A stretch of 64,000 nucleotides of DNA from Pseudomonadota bacterium (lineage in GTDB: Bacteria; Pseudomonadota; Gammaproteobacteria; Xanthomonadales; Xanthomonadaceae): NCBI GenBank assembly GCA_023390905.1, contig JAEWBY010000072.1, positions 1-64,000 on the forward strand. The letters are read 5' to 3'. The notes beneath the pieces are model-generated. The model was not told where the DNA came from. It did no database searches and saw nothing but the letters and a program-made list of their open reading frames with translations. This document shows positions 43,214-52,620 of the stretch, in pieces (positions within the stretch are counted from its first letter, which is position 1; each line of letters begins with the position of its first letter). The position numbers were made by a program, and so were the translations under genes.

Positions 43214-44623
43214 ATGGACTGGTCGACCGGTACGGTGTTCTTCATCCTGGACTGGCTGATCCGGCTGGCCGCGCTGCTGTGGATTCCAAGCCGCACTTCA
43301 CCCGCCGCCGCGCGAAGCTGGATGCTGCTGGTCGGCTTCGTGCCGCTGCTGGGCCTGCCGGCGTACCTGTTGCTCGGCCATCCGTGGCTCTCGCGCGAGC
43401 GCGTGCAGCGGCAGACCCGCGCCAGTCGGGTGATCCGCGAAGAACAACAGCCGCTGCGTGATCTGCGCTGGACGCCGGCAGGCGGCATCGCCGCCGAAAT
43501 CGCGCCGCTGGTCGAACGACAAGGTGCGTTCATGCCCACGCGCGGCAATCGCATCGAACTGCTCGATGACTACCAGGCCTCGCTCGATGCGTTGATCACG
43601 CAGATGGATGCCGCCGCGCACAGCATCCACCTGCTGTATTACCTGATGTTCGACGATGCCGTAGGCGATGCCATCACCGCCGCATTGCTGCGTGCGCGCG
43701 AACGCGGCGTCACCTGTCGCGTGCTGCTCGACGCGGTCGGCGCCAAGCGCGGCCTGCGCCGCTATCGCCGCCGATTGCGCGCGGCCGGCGTGGAACTGCA
43801 CGAACTGCTGCCCGGCGGACTGCGCTGGCGCCGCAGCGGTCGCATGGATCTGCGCAACCATCGCAAGATCGCCGTCATCGACGGGCGCATCGGTTTCATC
43901 GGCTCACAGAACCTGGCCGATGCGGATTTCATCCCCGGTTATCCGAACCGCGAACTGGTCGCCTGCGTGCAGGGTCCGGTCGTTTCGCATCTGGACGCGG
44001 TGTTCGCCAGCGACTGGTACATCGAGACCGGGCAACGGCTGCATGTGGAACCGGTGCAACCGCTGCAGCCCGAAGATGCGCCCAGCCAGTTGTTGCCCAG
44101 TGGCCCGGCGTATCCGTTCGAGAACGCGCGCGATACGGTCAATGCGCTGATCCATCTGGCCAAGCGACGCATCGTGCTCGCCACTCCGTATTTCGTACCC
44201 GACGACGCCACGCTCAGCGCGCTGCGCATCGCCGCGCTGTCCGGCGTGGAGGTCACGCTGATCCTGTCGGCGCGCAACAACCAGCGGCTCACCGCGTGGG
44301 CGCAGGAATCCTATTACGGCGAACTGCTCGAAGCCGGTGTCGGCATCGCGCTCCATGCACCGCATTTCCTGCACGCCAAGCATCTGAGCGTGGATGACGA
44401 GGTGGCGTTGATCGGTTCCATCAATCTGGACATCCGTTCGTTCGCGCTCAATGCCGAAATCGGGTTGCTGTCCTACTGTCCACACATCGTCGCCAGGCTC
44501 CGCGCGATCGAGGAGGACTATCTGCGTGATGCGCAGCGCGTGGACATGCAGGCCTGGCGTCGTCGCCCGGCATGGCGTCGCAGTCGCGACGGCATCGCGC
44601 GCCTGGCCGATTCGCTCATGTAA
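43214..44623 (+). CDS. cls: Cardiolipin synthase (phospholipase D family)
   Basis: 469 residues. Two N-terminal helices (FFILDWLIRLAALLWI; WMLLVGFVPLLGLPAYLL) anchor it, and two HKD motifs follow: NHRKIAVIDGRIGFIGSQN and LHAKHLSVDDEVALIGSINL, then DIRSFALNAEI. It makes cardiolipin from two phosphatidylglycerols (or PG and PE). The spacing of motifs and helices matches ClsA-type enzymes. The gene stands alone on the plus strand. Confidence 0.93.
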   Translation: MDWSTGTVFFILDWLIRLAALLWIPSRTSPAAARSWMLLVGFVPLLGLPAYLLLGHPWLSRERVQRQTRASRVIREEQQPLRDLRWTPAGGIAAEIAPLVERQGAFMPTRGNRIELLDDYQASLDALITQMDAAAHSIHLLYYLMFDDAVGDAITAALLRARERGVTCRVLLDAVGAKRGLRRYRRRLRAAGVELHELLPGGLRWRRSGRMDLRNHRKIAVIDGRIGFIGSQNLADADFIPGYPNRELVACVQGPVVSHLDAVFASDWYIETGQRLHVEPVQPLQPEDAPSQLLPSGPAYPFENARDTVNALIHLAKRRIVLATPYFVPDDATLSALRIAALSGVEVTLILSARNNQRLTAWAQESYYGELLEAGVGIALHAPHFLHAKHLSVDDEVALIGSINLDIRSFALNAEIGLLSYCPHIVARLRAIEEDYLRDAQRVDMQAWRRRPAWRRSRDGIARLADSLM

Positions 44624-44694
44624 AGCTGCCGTGAGCGCGCGTTCGGGCGCTGCACTCATGCCGAAGCGGCATGAGGCCTCCACGATCGATCGAC

Positions 44695-44700
44695 TAGAAT
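44695..44700 (+). promoter_or_regulatory. -10 box TAGAAT of the FAD/NAD(P) protein gene (leaderless architecture)
   Basis: TAGAAT ends six bases before the ATG at 44707. The box, spacing and GC-rich discriminator are almost identical to those of hemF (5057-5062). Confidence 0.6.
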
Positions 44701-44706
44701 GCGCGC

Positions 44707-46089
44707 ATGACCAACGCATCCGCGGGCCCGGCCCATGACATCGCCATCGTCGGGGGCGGCGCCGCCGGAGTGCTCGTCGCCCTCCAGTTGCTGCGACAGG
44801 CCCGTCACCCGCTGCGCGTCGTGCTGGTCGAACCGCGTGCCGAACTTGCACGGGGCGTGGCCTATTCCACGCCGTATTCCGAGCACGTGCTGAACGTGCC
44901 AGCGCAGCGCATGAGCGCGTTCAACGATCGGCCGGACGATTTCCTCGACTACATCGCCGGTGACGATGCCGCCGGGCGCGCACGGTTGGCGCCGGCATTC
45001 GTCGAGCGCTGCACCTATGGCCGCTATCTGGCCGCGCGATTGCAGGAAGCGATCGCCTCCAGCACGGCGACGCTCGACGTGATCGCGGCATCGGTGTCGG
45101 CATTCGCGCGTGAGGAAAGCGGGTTGCGATTGACCCTGCACGATGGCCGCGTGCTGCACGCGCAGGCATGCGTGCTGGCGGTCGGCAACCGTCCGCGTCC
45201 GCTGCCCGCGCGGGGCGTCACCTCGCTGCGCGAAGGACTGGTGCTGTCGGCGTGGGATTTCGAAGCAGTGCGTGGCATCCCGGTGGATGCCAACCTGTGC
45301 GTGGTCGGTTCCGGATTGAGCATGGTCGATGCGGTGCTGAGTTTCGTCGCCGCCGGTCATCGGGGTCGCATCCAGGTGCTTTCGCGGCATGGATTGCGTC
45401 CGCTCACGCACGCGCCGCATGCACAGGCGGAGTTCGATCCCGCTTCGTTGCTGCCGCTGACATTGCGCGCACGCATCCGGCGGTTGCGCCGCCTCGCCGC
45501 CGAGGCCACCGCATCCGGCCTGCCGTGGCAGGCGGTGATGGAACGCCTGCGTCCGCATGGCCAGGCGCTGTGGCGATCGTTGTCCCGGGCGGATCAACGG
45601 CGCTTCCTTCGCCATGCGGTGCGGCTGTGGGACGTGCATCGCCACCGCATCGCCGCGGAAGTCGATGCGCGCATCCAGACCTTGATCGACAGCGGGCAAT
45701 TGCGGTTCCAGCGTGCTCGCCTGGATGCGGTCATGCAGGCCGGGCGGTGCGTGCGCGTGACCGCCACCGCGCATGGCGGTCGTGCGATGCAGTTCGATGT
45801 CGATCACGTCGTCAACGCCACCGGTGTCGAACTGCGCGTGGCGGCGATGCGCAATCCGCTGCTTTCCGAACTCATCGGTGAAGGTCATGCGCAGCCCGGG
45901 CCACATGGCATCGGCATCGCCAGCGACGATGACGCGCGCCTGCTCGACGCGCATGGCCGGCCGCAGGACGATCTGCGCGTGATCGGCAGCCTGCGCATCG
46001 GCGATCTCTGGGAAACCATCGCCATTCCGGAACTGCGCGGCCAGGCCGAACAGATCGCCCGCCAACTGCTCGGCGCGATGCAAAGATAA
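44707..46089 (+). CDS. FAD/NAD(P)-binding protein (COG4529 type)
   Basis: 460 residues. An N-terminal FAD motif IAIVGGGAAGVLVALQLLR, then PRAELARGVAYSTPYSEHVL, VPAQRMSAFND and LDYIAGDD are typical of the COG4529 family; a second nucleotide site VVGSGLSMVDAVLSFVA lies in the middle. HVVNATGVELRVAAMRNPLL, FVDAHGRPQ-like (here LLDAHGRPQDDLRVIGSLRI) and EIPELRGQA-like ends agree. These flavoproteins resemble lysine/ornithine monooxygenases but have no fixed substrate. The upstream -10 box predicts a leaderless transcript. Confidence 0.85.
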   Translation: MTNASAGPAHDIAIVGGGAAGVLVALQLLRQARHPLRVVLVEPRAELARGVAYSTPYSEHVLNVPAQRMSAFNDRPDDFLDYIAGDDAAGRARLAPAFVERCTYGRYLAARLQEAIASSTATLDVIAASVSAFAREESGLRLTLHDGRVLHAQACVLAVGNRPRPLPARGVTSLREGLVLSAWDFEAVRGIPVDANLCVVGSGLSMVDAVLSFVAAGHRGRIQVLSRHGLRPLTHAPHAQAEFDPASLLPLTLRARIRRLRRLAAEATASGLPWQAVMERLRPHGQALWRSLSRADQRRFLRHAVRLWDVHRHRIAAEVDARIQTLIDSGQLRFQRARLDAVMQAGRCVRVTATAHGGRAMQFDVDHVVNATGVELRVAAMRNPLLSELIGEGHAQPGPHGIGIASDDDARLLDAHGRPQDDLRVIGSLRIGDLWETIAIPELRGQAEQIARQLLGAMQR

Positions 46090-46168
46090 CCGTGAGTTCG
46101 CGCGTGCCCGCGCGCGATCCGCGGTTGTCGCATTACACTGGCGGCGCCGTCCTACGGGGAGCCGTCCG

Positions 46169-49100
46169 TTGATTTCCAGCTGGATCCTGCTGCTGGTGTC
46201 CGTCGCGTATGCCGCGCTGCTGTTCGGCGTGGCCTGGTGGGGCGATCGCCGTCCGATGTATCCGGATCGGCCATGGTTGCGGCCGGTGGTCTACAGCCTC
46301 GCGCTGGCGGTGTACTGTTCGTCGTGGACGTTCTACGGCGCGGTTGGCAGCGCGGTGCGCAACGGCATCGGCTATCTGCCGATCTATCTGGGACCGGTGC
46401 TGCTGCTGATGTTCGGCTGGCGCATCATCGAGCGGCTGGCGCTGATCGCGCGCAGCGAGAACACCGTCTCGATCGCCGATTTCATTTCCTCGCGCTACGG
46501 GCGTTCGCGCCGGCTCGCGGCGCTGGTCACGGTCATCGCGCTGATCGGCGTGGTGCCCTACCTCGCCCTGCAATACAAGGCGGTGGCGATGAGCCTGAGC
46601 GTGCTGACCGGCAATGCCGGCGACAGCACGCATTCGTTCTTTTCCGACCCGGCGCTGTACGTGGCGTTGTTGATGGCGCTGTTCGCCGCGCTGTTCGGCA
46701 CGCGCCAGGTCGATGCCACCGAACACCATCACGGCATGATGCTCGCCATCGCGCTGGAGTCGATGGTCAAGCTGGTGGCGATGATCGCGGTGGGCCTGTT
46801 CGCGTACCTGTGGCTGGATCATCGATCGATTCCGCTGGAAGCCTCGGCCCGCACGCTGTTCGAGAACGCGCCGCCGGTCGGCTTCGTCGCGCAGACGCTG
46901 CTGGGCTTCCTGGCGATCGTCTGCCTGCCGCGGCAGTTCCATGTCGCGGTGGTCGAGTGCAGCGAGGTGGGCGACATCCGCAAGGCGCGCTGGTTCTTCG
47001 GTGCGTACCTGGTGCTGTTCTCGGCGATGGTGGTGCCGGTGGCCGCCGCGGGCGTGGCGCTGTTCGGCAATGGCAGTGCGGTGCCCGATGACAGCTACGT
47101 GCTGGCGCTGCCATTGGCCGACGGCAGCAAGGCGCTCGCGCTGATCGCCTACGTCGGCGGATTTTCGGCCGCGACCGGCATGGTGATCGTGGCTAGCATC
47201 GCGCTGGCGACGATGGTCAGCAACGATCTGGTGATGCCGGTGCTGCTGCGGCGCGGCTGGGCCGAACACCACGCCGAAGCCGACGTGGCCTCGCGCGTGC
47301 TGTGGATCCGCCGCCTGGCGATCCTGCTGCTCGCGCTCACCGCGTATGCGTACTACCGCAGCAGCGGCAATGACAGCACACTGGCCTCGTATGGATTGAT
47401 GGCGTTCGCCGCCGTCGCTCAGTTCGCGCCCGGCCTCGTCGGCGGCCTGTACTGGCGCGGTGCGAGCCGGCGTGGCGTGGAGGTCGGCATGCTGCTCGGC
47501 TTCGGCACGTGGATCTACACGCTGCTGCTGCCGACGATGACGCAGGCCGGCTGGTTCAATCCGGATTGGCTGGTGACCGGACCCTTCGATATCGCGTGGT
47601 TGCGGCCGTACCAGTTGTTCGGCCTCAGTGGCTGGGATCCACTGACGCATGGCCTGTTCTGGTCGCTGCTGCTCAACACCGGCGCGATGATGGTGGTGTC
47701 CGCGCGCTGGCGCCCAGGCGTGAACGATCGCCTGCGCGCCGCGCCATTCCTGGATCCGTATGCGCAGCGGCCCGCGCTGGTGACCGGCGAATGGCCCGGC
47801 AGCGTGCGCGTGGGCGATCTGCAGACGCTGGCCGAGCGCGTGGTCGGGGAACGGCATGCGCGCCGCGCATTCGCCGAACAGGCGCAGGCGCTCGGTCGCG
47901 AAGTACAGCCGCATGCGGCGGCCGATCGCGCATGGGTGCAGTTCACCGAGCGATTGCTCGCCGCCGCGATCGGCGCGGCCTCCGCGCGCATCGTGTTGAC
48001 CAGCGTGCTGCGCGGCTCGGGCATGGAGCTGGGCGAGGTGGTCGCCGTGCTGGACGAGGCCGGACAGGAGCTGCGCTTCAATCGCGAGATCCTTTCGACG
48101 ACACTGGAGAACATTGCCGCCGGCGTCAGCGTGGTCGATCCGGACATGCGGCTGGTGGCGTGGAATCGCCGCTACCAGCAGTTGTTCGGCTATCCGGACG
48201 GCATGCTCTACGTCGGCCGGCCGGTCGCGGATCTGATCCGCTATAACGCCGAGCGTGGCGAACTGGGCGAGGGTGATGTGGAGAAGCAGATCGCGCGGCG
48301 CGTGGCCTACATGCGCGCGGGATCGGCGCACGTGTTCGAGCGCGTGCTCGGCGGCGGGCGCGTGATCGAAATGCGCGGCCAGCCATTGCCCGGCGGCGGC
48401 TACGTCACCAGCTACAACGACATCTCCGACTTCAAGCGCGCCGAAACCGCACTGCGCGAGGCCAATGAAACCCTGGAACAGCGCGTGGCCGAGCGCAGCC
48501 GCGCGGCCGAGGTGGCGCAGCAGTCGAAGACGCGCTTCCTCGCCGCGATCAGCCATGACGTGCTGCAACCGCTGAACGCGGCGCGGCTGTTCGCCTCGGC
48601 GTTGCGCGATGGCGAGCACAACGAGGAGCAGCGCCATCTGGCCGAACGCGTCGATGCCTCATTGCGCGCGGCCGAAGAACTGCTCGATGGGCTGCTCGAT
48701 GTGTCACGCCTGGACGCCGGCGCGCTGCGCGTGGAGATCACCGACTTCGACGCCGGCGAACTGCTGCGCGAACTCGGCGCGCAGTACGCGCCGATCGCGG
48801 CCGGACGCGGGCTGGATCTGCGCGTGCATGCGCGTACGCTGGCCGTGCGCACGGATCGCCGCCTGCTGCGCCGCGTGCTGCAGAACTTCCTCGCCAACGC
48901 GCTGCGCTATACGCGGCAAGGGCGCATCGTCGTCGGCATGCGGCCGCAGGGCGATCGCGTCGCATTGCAGGTGTGGGACACCGGCCCGGGCATTCCGGAA
49001 AACCACATGCGGCAGATCTACGAGGAATTCCACCGGTACCAGCAGCCGTTCGACTGGGGCGAACGGGGACTCGGCCTGGGCCTGTCGATCTGCCAGCGCA

Positions 49101-49612
49101 TCTCGCGGCTGCTGGGCCATCATCTGGATGCGCGCAGCACGGTCGATCGCGGTTCCATGTTCGCCATCACCGTGCCGCGCGCGGTGCTGGCCCATGTGCG
49201 GCAGGTGCGGCGGCAGGCACTGGATTCACTGGCGGGCCTGCGCGTGCTCTGCGTGGACAACGATCTGGAGATCCTCGACGGCATGCGCGCGCTGCTCGGA
49301 CGGTGGCAGGTGCATGTCATCACCGCGAGCACCGTGGACGAAGCGATCGCGCGCATGGCCGAACAGCCGACCGTGATGCTGGTCGACTACCACCTGCACG
49401 ATCGCCTCGATGGCCTGGATACGCTCGACGCATTGCGCGCGGCCAGTTCAGGCCCCGTGGCTGGCGCGCTGCTCACCGCCGATGGTCGCGACGAACTGAA
49501 GCAGCGCGCGCGCGAACGTGGCTATCGCCTGTTGACCAAACCGGTGAAGCCCGCTTCGTTGCGCGCGTTTCTGGCCGCGCATTTCGATGCGCGCCAGCGT
49601 CAGGATGCCTGA
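46169..49612 (+). CDS. crbS: CrbS-like hybrid histidine kinase with sodium/solute symporter domain
   Basis: 1147 residues. Residues 1-480 are a sodium:solute symporter (SLC5) domain with about 12-13 helices (start ISSWILLLVSVAYAALLFGV). A linker (STAC-type in the family) leads to a PAS domain at about 645 (NIAAGVSVVDPDMRLVAWNR), a coiled coil, the HisKA His (SHDVLQPL, about H796), HATPase (NFLANALRYTRQGRIVVG) and a C-terminal receiver with Asp about 1073 (LVDYHLHD). This is the CrbS/MxtR architecture that senses acetate-like metabolites and signals to a LuxR-type CrbR/ErdR. The TTG start is nine bases after GGGGA, and TACACT lies at 46134-46139. The CrbR candidate and acs are at 54294 and 55131. 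Confidence 0.9.
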   Translation: MISSWILLLVSVAYAALLFGVAWWGDRRPMYPDRPWLRPVVYSLALAVYCSSWTFYGAVGSAVRNGIGYLPIYLGPVLLLMFGWRIIERLALIARSENTVSIADFISSRYGRSRRLAALVTVIALIGVVPYLALQYKAVAMSLSVLTGNAGDSTHSFFSDPALYVALLMALFAALFGTRQVDATEHHHGMMLAIALESMVKLVAMIAVGLFAYLWLDHRSIPLEASARTLFENAPPVGFVAQTLLGFLAIVCLPRQFHVAVVECSEVGDIRKARWFFGAYLVLFSAMVVPVAAAGVALFGNGSAVPDDSYVLALPLADGSKALALIAYVGGFSAATGMVIVASIALATMVSNDLVMPVLLRRGWAEHHAEADVASRVLWIRRLAILLLALTAYAYYRSSGNDSTLASYGLMAFAAVAQFAPGLVGGLYWRGASRRGVEVGMLLGFGTWIYTLLLPTMTQAGWFNPDWLVTGPFDIAWLRPYQLFGLSGWDPLTHGLFWSLLLNTGAMMVVSARWRPGVNDRLRAAPFLDPYAQRPALVTGEWPGSVRVGDLQTLAERVVGERHARRAFAEQAQALGREVQPHAAADRAWVQFTERLLAAAIGAASARIVLTSVLRGSGMELGEVVAVLDEAGQELRFNREILSTTLENIAAGVSVVDPDMRLVAWNRRYQQLFGYPDGMLYVGRPVADLIRYNAERGELGEGDVEKQIARRVAYMRAGSAHVFERVLGGGRVIEMRGQPLPGGGYVTSYNDISDFKRAETALREANETLEQRVAERSRAAEVAQQSKTRFLAAISHDVLQPLNAARLFASALRDGEHNEEQRHLAERVDASLRAAEELLDGLLDVSRLDAGALRVEITDFDAGELLRELGAQYAPIAAGRGLDLRVHARTLAVRTDRRLLRRVLQNFLANALRYTRQGRIVVGMRPQGDRVALQVWDTGPGIPENHMRQIYEEFHRYQQPFDWGERGLGLGLSICQRISRLLGHHLDARSTVDRGSMFAITVPRAVLAHVRQVRRQALDSLAGLRVLCVDNDLEILDGMRALLGRWQVHVITASTVDEAIARMAEQPTVMLVDYHLHDRLDGLDTLDALRAASSGPVAGALLTADGRDELKQRARERGYRLLTKPVKPASLRAFLAAHFDARQRQDA

Positions 49613-50883
49613 ACCGGCGGTGGGTCGAAATCCAGCCGCGCGCGCGTGCCGCCGGCGGGAGATGGGTCGATATCCAGCCGCCAGCCGAGGTGTTCGCAGA
49701 GGCGGGCGATCAGATCCAGGCCGATGCCGCCACCGTCGCGGCTTTCGCCCCGCGCCAGGCGTGCATAGAGACGGCTGATTTCCTCCGGGCTCATGCCGTG
49801 GCCCGGATCGGTGATGACCACGGTGCTGCCTTCGATCTGCACCTGCACTTCGCCGCGATCGCTGTGCTCGATCGCGTTGCGCAGCAGGTTGCCGATCGCC
49901 GCCTGCACGATGCTGACCGGCGCCACCACACGCGCCGATGGCAGCGCATCGACGCGCACGCGCAGATCCTTGCCCTCGGCCAGAGGGCGATGATCTTCGA
50001 CGATCTCCGGCAACAGCTCGTCCAGCGCGATCTCGTCGCTGATCGCGGCCAGTCGATGGGGATCCTTCGCCAGTACCAGCAGCAGTGAAAGCAGTTGTTC
50101 GATCTGGCGGGCGTTGCGCAGCACGCGCTGCATCTGCTCGCGCGCGGCCGGCGGCACGCCTTCGTGATCGCTGGCCAGGCGCGCCGCGCCGGAGATCACC
50201 GCAATCGGCGTGCGCAGCTCATGGCTGGCGCTGTTGATGAAGGCGCGCTCGCGTTCGACGTAACGCTCACTGCGCTGCACGTAGTCGTTGAAGGCATCGG
50301 CGATGATGCGCATCTCGGTGCTGGCGTCGGGGTCGACCCCAATCGACTGGCGGCCCTGTTCGGGCTGCAGGCGCGCAATCTCCCCGGCCATCGTCGCCAG
50401 CGGCCGGACCGCGCGGCCCAGCGCCCATGCCAGCAGCAGGCCGAGCAGCAGCACCGCCGCGAACATGCCCGCGACGATGCCGCTGCTGATGGCTTCCTCG
50501 AGCCCTTCGAATTCGGTGATGTCCAGCGCGATGGCCACGCGCCCTTCGGGCAGATCCTGGATCATCACCACGCGCAGCTTGCCTTCCAGCCATTGCTCGT
50601 CATGCAGGCCGGGCGCGAGACCGCGCAGTTCGTCCGGCGCCGAAGGCGTGCCGTTCCAGTGATAGAGCTTCATGTCCGGGGTGTCGGTCCACTCCCATGA
50701 CGGATCGGACTGACGGCGCTGCTGGTAGTGCTGGAGTTCGGCGCGCAGCAGCGAACTCCACACCATCCGCTCGGCTTCTTCGTTGACGACGAGGCCGCCG
50801 ATGAAGATCGCCACCGACAGCAACGACACGTACAGCAACAACCAGCCAAGGATGCGGCGGCGCAGGCTGCGACCGCTCTTCAT
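49600..50883 (-). CDS. Sensor histidine kinase (PmrB/QseC-like)
   Basis: 427 residues. Two membrane helices (about 12-33 and 133-155) flank a periplasmic loop of about 100 residues (LQHYQQRRQSDPSWEWTD). HAMP-like PLATMAGEIARLQPEQGRQ, HisKA SHELRTPIAVISG, N box LLRNAIEHSDRGEV, G1 DPGHGMSPEE and a G2 region DGGGIGLDLIARLCEHLGW follow. The ATG overlaps the stop of the response regulator by four bases, so kinase and regulator form one operon. Its last 13 bases overlap the end of the convergent crbS-like gene. Confidence 0.93.
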   Translation of the reverse strand: MKSGRSLRRRILGWLLLYVSLLSVAIFIGGLVVNEEAERMVWSSLLRAELQHYQQRRQSDPSWEWTDTPDMKLYHWNGTPSAPDELRGLAPGLHDEQWLEGKLRVVMIQDLPEGRVAIALDITEFEGLEEAISSGIVAGMFAAVLLLGLLLAWALGRAVRPLATMAGEIARLQPEQGRQSIGVDPDASTEMRIIADAFNDYVQRSERYVERERAFINSASHELRTPIAVISGAARLASDHEGVPPAAREQMQRVLRNARQIEQLLSLLLVLAKDPHRLAAISDEIALDELLPEIVEDHRPLAEGKDLRVRVDALPSARVVAPVSIVQAAIGNLLRNAIEHSDRGEVQVQIEGSTVVITDPGHGMSPEEISRLYARLARGESRDGGGIGLDLIARLCEHLGWRLDIDPSPAGGTRARLDFDPPPVQAS

Positions 50884-51581
50884 GCCTGCTCTCCGGCGAA
50901 CTGCGCGCCCTCCGTCGCGGCGATGCGGTAGCCCACGCGCGGCAGCGTCTGGATCAGCTTGGTGGCAAACGGCCCATCGACACTGCGCCGCAGTTCGTAG
51001 ATGTGCGAGCGGAGCATGTCGCCATCGGGCGGCGAATCACCCCACAGCGCGTATTCCAGGCGATCGCGTGTGACCGCGGCGGGACTGGCCTGCATCAGCA
51101 CCTCCAGCAGCTTGCGGCACGCCGGATACAGATGGATCGGAACGCCGGCGCGCGTGGCTTCGAGCGTGGCCAGATCCAGGCGCAGATCACCGACTTCCAG
51201 CGTGCGGCTGCGCCCGCGCCCGACGGTGCGCGCGAGCACGGCTTCCAGCCGCACTTCCAGTTCCGGCAGATCGAACGGCTTGGTGAGATAGTCGTCGGCG
51301 CCGGCGCGAAACCCGGCGATCTTGTCGGGCAGCTCGTCGCGCGCGGTGAGCATGATCACCGGCACGTCACTGCCACCCTGGCGCAGGCGCTTGAGCAGTT
51401 CGCGCCCGTCCATGCGCGGCAGCGCCCAGTCCAGCAGCAGCGCGTCGTACTGCTGCGTGGTGGCTAGGTGCAGGCCGGTCACGCCGTCGGGCGCGACATC
51501 CAGCGTGTGGCCGCGCGCTTCGAAATAGTCGAACAGGTTCGCCACCAGGCTGCGATTGTCTTCGACCACGAGCAGGCGCAT
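50880..51581 (-). CDS. OmpR-family response regulator
   Basis: 233 residues. Receiver domain with acidic pocket (VVEDNRS), phosphoacceptor in LLDWALPRMDG (about D51), Thr in MLTARDE and KPFDLPE (conserved Lys), followed by a winged-helix DNA-binding domain ending HIYELRRSVDGPFATKLIQ, then LPRVGYRI. It is translationally coupled to the kinase. A GTG at 51617 would add 12 residues. The 238-base gap to the divergent PAP2 gene holds a large palindrome that may bind this regulator. Confidence 0.92.
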   Translation of the reverse strand: MRLLVVEDNRSLVANLFDYFEARGHTLDVAPDGVTGLHLATTQQYDALLLDWALPRMDGRELLKRLRQGGSDVPVIMLTARDELPDKIAGFRAGADDYLTKPFDLPELEVRLEAVLARTVGRGRSRTLEVGDLRLDLATLEATRAGVPIHLYPACRKLLEVLMQASPAAVTRDRLEYALWGDSPPDGDMLRSHIYELRRSVDGPFATKLIQTLPRVGYRIAATEGAQFAGEQA

Positions 51582-51702
51582 GGGGGGCAGCAACGAAGGG
51601 GGCGGAAGCGTGACCACTCAGTCTGTGTGCGTTGGTGTCGGAATGATGTCGTAGCGATGATTCCCCGGCGGCGCCGGCGGCGCAAGCACAACCGGCACTG
51701 AA

Positions 51703-51743
51703 GCATTCGCGCCGGTCCGGGCCGGTTAACCGGCCGCGAATGC
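51703..51743. promoter_or_regulatory. Large palindrome in the divergent gap before PAP2-eptA
   Basis: GCATTCGCG (51703-51711) and CGCGAATGC (51735-51743) are perfect 9-base arms; inside lies the 16-base perfect palindrome GGCCGGTTAACCGGCC (51720-51735). It lies within the 238-base gap between the divergent response regulator and the PAP2 gene, where an operator for the regulator would be expected. No gene was found in 51582-51819. Confidence 0.5.
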
Positions 51744-51819
51744 ATTTCCGACCGCTTTCCGACGTTTTCGCCAACAGCATGCGCTCACCCGGCACGGCGC
51801 CGGACGGAAGACCGTTTCG

Positions 51820-52620
51820 ATGTCCCGCACACCGCATGTTCCCGCGGCAGCCATTCCGGCGCCGCCGCACTCTGTCCTGGTCGATCACCGCATGGATCGA
51901 CGCGCGCTCTGGCCTCTGCTGATCGGCGCGGTGGCGGTGCTCGCGTTGCAGGCCTTGCGCGGGGATCAATGGCTGGCGGATCGGCTCTACGCCTGGGAAG
52001 GACATGACTGGGCACTGCGGCACGCATTTCTCGCCGAGGCCGTGATCCACGAACTGGGCCGCCGGATCAGCTCGGTGGCGTGGTACGGCGTCGCACTCGC
52101 ATGGCTGCTCAGCCTCGGCATGGCGCGCATGCAGCACTGGCGTCGTCCGTTGCTGTTCCTGCTGATCGCCACGTCGATGTCGACCGGCGTGGTCTCCGCG
52201 CTCAAGCATGCAACCGGCATGGATTGCCCCTGGGATCTGGCGCGTTACGGCGGTGCGCGGCCATTCGTGTCGCTGTTCAGCGCGCGATCTTCCCTGTTGC
52301 CGCACGCGGCGTGTTTCCCGGCCGGGCACGCGAGCGCGGGGTATGCGTGGGTCGCGTTGTATTTCTTCTTCGCCGCGACCCGTCCGCGCCTGCGCTGGCT
52401 CGGCCTGGCGATCGGGCTCGGCGCCGGCCTGCTGTTCGGCATCACCCAGCAGTTGCGCGGGGCGCACTTTCTCTCGCATGACGTGGCCGCGTTCGCGATC
52501 TGCTGGTCGTTGAGCCTGGTCACCTGCCACCTCCTGCTGGCGCCGCGTCCGCTGGCGTGGATGCGTGAACGCCCTGCGTGGTTGCGTCTGCGCCCGGCCC
52601 GGATGGAGATCGTCGAATGA
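51820..52620 (+). CDS. PAP2-family membrane phosphatase (LpxE/LpxT-like)
   Basis: 266 residues with about six helices. The acid phosphatase signature is present in three parts: KHATGMDCPWDLARYGG (Lys/Arg side), FPAGHAS (PSGH-type) and RGAHFLSHDVAAF (Arg, His, Asp). In Gram-negative bacteria such proteins remove or transfer phosphate on lipid A or undecaprenyl pyrophosphate. Because eptA follows with a four-base overlap, a role in preparing lipid A for phosphoethanolamine addition is likely. An alternative start is ATG 51892. Confidence 0.87.
   Translation: MSRTPHVPAAAIPAPPHSVLVDHRMDRRALWPLLIGAVAVLALQALRGDQWLADRLYAWEGHDWALRHAFLAEAVIHELGRRISSVAWYGVALAWLLSLGMARMQHWRRPLLFLLIATSMSTGVVSALKHATGMDCPWDLARYGGARPFVSLFSARSSLLPHAACFPAGHASAGYAWVALYFFFAATRPRLRWLGLAIGLGAGLLFGITQQLRGAHFLSHDVAAFAICWSLSLVTCHLLLAPRPLAWMRERPAWLRLRPARMEIVE

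Noticed and set aside
46133..48637. An 834-codon minus-strand frame opposite the CrbS-like gene
   Set aside because: Low-complexity His/Gln/Arg content with no domain; the plus-strand gene is unambiguous.
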